The translations under genes and the position numbers were made by a program. From Streptomyces hayashii (GTDB lineage Bacteria > Actinomycetota > Actinomycetes > Streptomycetales > Streptomycetaceae), in NCBI RefSeq assembly GCF_024539815.1, contig NZ_JAHHIU010000125.1:1-41951 (forward strand): a stretch of DNA of 41,951 nt, read 5' to 3'. The notes beneath the pieces are model-generated. The model ran no database searches and was not told the DNA's origin. It saw only the letters and a program-made list of their open reading frames with translations. Below are positions 39,549 to 41,951 of the stretch, in pieces. How positions within the stretch are numbered: the stretch's first letter is position 1; each line of letters starts with the position of its first letter.

Positions 39549-41021
39549 TCACCGCGAGCCGCGGAACTCCGGCCCCTCCACGATCAGTCCGGACACCAGC
39601 GTGCCCGACATGCCCGCGTGCGGCAGGCCCCCGCCCGGGTGCGACCAGCCGCCGACGGTGAACAGGCCCTGAAGCCCGGTGGAGTTGGCGGGATGCAGCA
39701 GCCGGCCCCCGGCCGCGGCCAGCGCGGGCGCGGGGACGGCCCCGCCCGCCGCGCCGGTCTCCCGCGCGATGTCGGCAGGGGTGCGCACCTCGCGCCACAG
39801 GACGCGCTCGCGCAGCCCGGGCACGGCACGCTCGGCGACGGCGAGCAACGCCTCCACGCTCGCGTCGGACGCCCGCGCGCCGGCGGGGACCACGGCACTG
39901 AGCGTGACCGGCTCATGGTCGCCGTCGGGCGCCAGCCGGGCGTCGTCGGGCCGCAGCACCGTGACCGTGGGCCGGGCCGCCACCGAAGGGACCGGACCGA
40001 ACAGGCTCTCCAACTCCGCCTCCCGGTCCGGCGCGTGCACCACCGTCCGGTGCGCGACGCCACGCGGCCTGGGACCGCGCAGCGCCAGCAGCACGGTCAG
40101 CCGGCTGGGCAGCCCCCGCTGAGGCGCGACCTCGCCCTCGCCCCGGGCGGGAAGGCCCCCGAAGTCGCCCGGCGCCAGTACGAAGTCCGCCTCCGCCACC
40201 GTGCCGTCGGCGAGCTCCACGCCCGCCGCCCGGCCGTCCTTGTCCACGATCCGCGCGACCTCGGCGCCGAAGACGAACTCGACCCGGCGGGACAGACACC
40301 GCTCGTACACCGCGCGGGCCAGCTCCCGCAGTCCCCCGCGCACGTACCACGTGCCGAAGGCATGCTCCATGTAGGGCAGGACGGCCGCGCCGGCCGGGGC
40401 GACCCGGGGATCCAGGCCGTACGCGAGCGCATGGCCCTCCAGCAGCGCGACGAGCCGGGGGTCGCGCAGCTCCCAGGCGCCGACCTCGGCCAGGGTGGCC
40501 GCCTGCCGGGTGCGCAGCAGGCGCTTGTGGGGGACCGAGGGATAGGGCTCGCGGTCGGCGAGGACCGACCAGTTCGGCCACAGCGGCTCCTCCAGGAGCG
40601 GGCGCCGGGTTCGGTCCCAGGCCTCGCGGGCGCGCACCAGGAAATCGCCCCAGCGCTGCCCGGCCCGCGCGCCGAGCGCTTCGTCCAGCGCGGAGACGAC
40701 TCCCGCGCGCGAGGCGTTCGGCAGGGACACCTCGGAGTCGTCCGCGAACACGTGCCGCGCGGACGGGTCGACCTGGACCAGCTCGACGCAGGACTCCAGG
40801 GGCTCCTTGCCGGTCTTGACGAACAGGTCGCGGTAGACGGCGGGCAGCGGGAGCAGCGTCGGGCCGGTGTCGAACACGAACCCGTCCCGCTCGAAGCGGC
40901 CCACCGCTCCGCCGTACGTCCGCGTCCGCTCGTACACCGTCACCCGGTGGCCCGCCACGGCCAGCCGGGCGGCCGCCGTCAGCGCGCCCATCCCGGCGCC
41001 GATCACCGCAATCCCTGCCAT
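39549..41021 (-). CDS. CrtI/phytoene-desaturase-like FAD oxidoreductase
   Basis: The 490-residue protein starts MAGIAVIGAGMGALTAAARLA, the FAD/NAD(P) Rossmann motif, followed by YERTRTYGGAVGRFE and FDTGPTLLPLP as in carotenoid desaturases. It ends in LFTVGGWSHPGGGLPHAGMSG, close to the CrtI C-terminal signature. No other carotenoid gene (crtB, crtE, crtY) is in the window, so phytoene is not a safe substrate assignment; it may act on another isoprenoid or lipid. TACAGT ends seven bases before the ATG, so the mRNA is probably leaderless; this also argues against longer in-frame starts. Confidence 0.9.
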   Translation of the reverse strand: MAGIAVIGAGMGALTAAARLAVAGHRVTVYERTRTYGGAVGRFERDGFVFDTGPTLLPLPAVYRDLFVKTGKEPLESCVELVQVDPSARHVFADDSEVSLPNASRAGVVSALDEALGARAGQRWGDFLVRAREAWDRTRRPLLEEPLWPNWSVLADREPYPSVPHKRLLRTRQAATLAEVGAWELRDPRLVALLEGHALAYGLDPRVAPAGAAVLPYMEHAFGTWYVRGGLRELARAVYERCLSRRVEFVFGAEVARIVDKDGRAAGVELADGTVAEADFVLAPGDFGGLPARGEGEVAPQRGLPSRLTVLLALRGPRPRGVAHRTVVHAPDREAELESLFGPVPSVAARPTVTVLRPDDARLAPDGDHEPVTLSAVVPAGARASDASVEALLAVAERAVPGLRERVLWREVRTPADIARETGAAGGAVPAPALAAAGGRLLHPANSTGLQGLFTVGGWSHPGGGLPHAGMSGTLVSGLIVEGPEFRGSR

Positions 41022-41059
41022 GCCGGTGACTGTATCGGCCGCCACCGACAGCGATGGGA

Positions 41060-41677
41060 TCAGGCCGGGGGCGGCGGCCACGGGGGCGCGCCGAGCCGGC
41101 GTTCCTCGCGCCGTTGCGCCCTGCGCCGCAGGAACCGGCGGATCCGTGAGACGAGGAAGTACAGGACCAGCAGCCCGGTCAGCAGCAGGGCCCCCGCGAC
41201 GACCGAGGCCGCCACCGGATGGAAGATCGCGAACGTGACGATCCCGGCGACCCCGAGATCCTCTGCCAGGCTCACGACGATGTTGCTGAAGGGCTCCGGG
41301 GAGGTGTTGACCGCCATCCGGGCGCCCGCCTTCACGGCATGGCTGGCCAGCGCCGTCGAACCGCCGAGCGCCGCGGCGGCCGCGTCGGAGAGCGAACCGC
41401 TCTGCCCGGCGAGCAGCGCGCCCACCCAGGCGCCCGCCACCGGCCGGACCACGGTGTGCGCCATGTCCCACGCCGAGTCCACGTACGGGATCTTGTCGGC
41501 GACCGCCTCGCACAGGAACAGGACGGCCGCGACGGCGAGGACCTCCGGGCGCTGCAACGTCTGCGGGACGTCGTCGCTCACGCCGGTCGCGCCGAAGACG
41601 CCGAGCAGGAGCACCACCGCGTAGGCGTTGACCCCGCTGGCCCAGCCGCTGGTGAACACGAGAGGAAGTACGGACAC
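41060..41677 (-). CDS. DUF4126 multi-pass membrane protein
   Basis: The 205-residue protein begins at GTG 41677 (MSVLPLVFTSGWASGVNAYA), seven bases after TACGAT; the longer frame upstream is rejected. It has about five hydrophobic segments, with DKIPYVDSAWDMAHTVVRPVAGAW between them, the DUF4126 signature, and a basic Arg-rich tail after the last helix (RIRRFLRRRAQRREERR). The family has no established function. It lies 38 bp upstream of the CrtI-like gene on the same strand, but that gene has its own promoter-like box. Confidence 0.87.
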   Translation of the reverse strand: MSVLPLVFTSGWASGVNAYAVVLLLGVFGATGVSDDVPQTLQRPEVLAVAAVLFLCEAVADKIPYVDSAWDMAHTVVRPVAGAWVGALLAGQSGSLSDAAAAALGGSTALASHAVKAGARMAVNTSPEPFSNIVVSLAEDLGVAGIVTFAIFHPVAASVVAGALLLTGLLVLYFLVSRIRRFLRRRAQRREERRLGAPPWPPPPA

Positions 41678-41732
41678 GGACGCGATCGTAACCAGTGGGC
41701 GGCCCGGCGTCCTGGGGATGAGCGCGCAGACC

Positions 41733-41748
41733 TGAGTACCCGTACTCA
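41733..41748. promoter_or_regulatory. Perfect palindrome TGAGTAC-CC-GTACTCA
   Basis: Seven-base arms with a two-base centre lie 56 bp upstream of the DUF4126 start and 26 bp before the rightward incomplete frame, between divergent transcripts. It may be an operator; I do not recognise the regulator. Confidence 0.5.
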
Positions 41749-41773
41749 TGGGAGGAGTCGAGTACGCGCGCGG

Positions 41774-41951
41774 ATGGGGGTCGACCTGCGCGGACGGGAG
41801 AGTGGAGGCACGGAGAAGGGGCGCGGCTCCGGCACCGGCGACACGGGGCGCCGGAACGGAGCGGCCCTCGATCCGCTCCTTCCGCCGGCCGACAGGCCCG
41901 GCGGGAGCGAGACACGGGGGGAGTCCCGGGGGAACGACCGCACGGGGGAAA
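41774..41951 (+). CDS. Incomplete hydrophilic reading frame at the right edge
   Basis: From ATG 41774 the frame is open to the window edge (59 codons), with about 86 percent G or C at third positions by my count, as in real genes of this genome. The product is Gly/Arg/Glu/Asp-rich without a signal peptide or motif, perhaps the disordered cytoplasmic start of a larger protein. The only G-rich ribosome-binding-like site (GGAGGAG) is about 16 bases upstream, which is too far. It is divergent from the DUF4126 gene. I cannot name it. Confidence 0.4.
   Translation, partial: MGVDLRGRESGGTEKGRGSGTGDTGRRNGAALDPLLPPADRPGGSETRGESRGNDRTGE

Noticed and set aside
39641..41021. Carotenoid biosynthesis cluster
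   Set aside because: Only one CrtI-like gene is present; no synthase, cyclase or prenyltransferase lies in the window.
41746..41943. Short reverse open frame at the right edge (65 codons)
   Set aside because: Pro/Arg/Ser-rich product, no ribosome-binding site, and it overlaps the palindrome and the better forward frame.

Overview
The window is very GC-rich, with strong G/C preference at third codon positions, Tat and lipoprotein signals, many GTG/TTG starts and many genes that appear to lack a leader. The proteins are typically actinobacterial: NlpC/P60 coiled-coil hydrolases, a PimB-like mannosyltransferase, a PASTA kinase, ROK glucokinase and class II DAHP synthase. Gene content and order match, from memory, the core chromosome region around glkA of Streptomyces coelicolor (roughly SCO2100-SCO2139), so this is chromosomal DNA from a Streptomyces or close relative. 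I saw no insertion sequence, phage gene, CRISPR array, tRNA or rRNA.

Left part (1-15.9 kb). A truncated rhomboid protease is followed by a small zinc-ribbon protein and a coiled-coil/NYN-domain protein. Two tandem secreted NlpC/P60 endopeptidases come next; the first has two candidate promoters and a structured leader. Then come a lipoprotein with an HEXXH peptidase motif, a PadR regulator divergent from a MATE-type exporter across a perfect 43-bp inverted repeat, a PimB-like glycosyltransferase, a cholesterol oxidase, a convergent long-chain acyl-CoA ligase, a metallophosphoesterase, an SRPBCC protein and an ArsA-like ATPase with an altered P-loop.

Middle part (15.9-29 kb). This is central carbon and aromatic metabolism: DUF5304 protein and glucokinase glkA, an endonuclease/exonuclease/phosphatase family protein, a two-gene esterase/membrane-protein unit, a lysophosphatidate-type acyltransferase, a NarL-type two-component system, a phosphofructokinase carrying residues of the PPi-dependent type, and a fused anthranilate synthase behind a Trp-Trp-Trp leader peptide and attenuator. 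Divergent from it is DAHP synthase. Together these feed chorismate to tryptophan. An iron-box-controlled Bfd-like protein and bacterioferritin form an iron-storage pair.

Right part (29-42 kb). A molybdopterin oxidoreductase, endonuclease IV and a PASTA Ser/Thr kinase are followed by thiO-thiS-thiG behind a TPP riboswitch. Then come a small conserved protein, a ferredoxin-reductase-like flavoprotein, an Rv2175c-like DNA-binding protein, thiE, metF, a membrane-anchored Gln/Tyr/Gly-rich low-complexity protein, a CrtI-like oxidoreductase, a DUF4126 membrane protein and an incomplete reading frame at the right edge.

Most genes are well-known families. The points most worth a second look are the structured leader of the first NlpC/P60 gene, the perfect PadR palindrome, the PPi-type signature in the phosphofructokinase, the shared inverted repeat between the trp and DAHP-synthase genes, the frequent -10-box-to-start-codon (leaderless) layout, the in-frame minisatellite in thiS, the prion-like membrane protein, and the conservation of this gene block with the mycobacterial Rv2172c-Rv2190c region.
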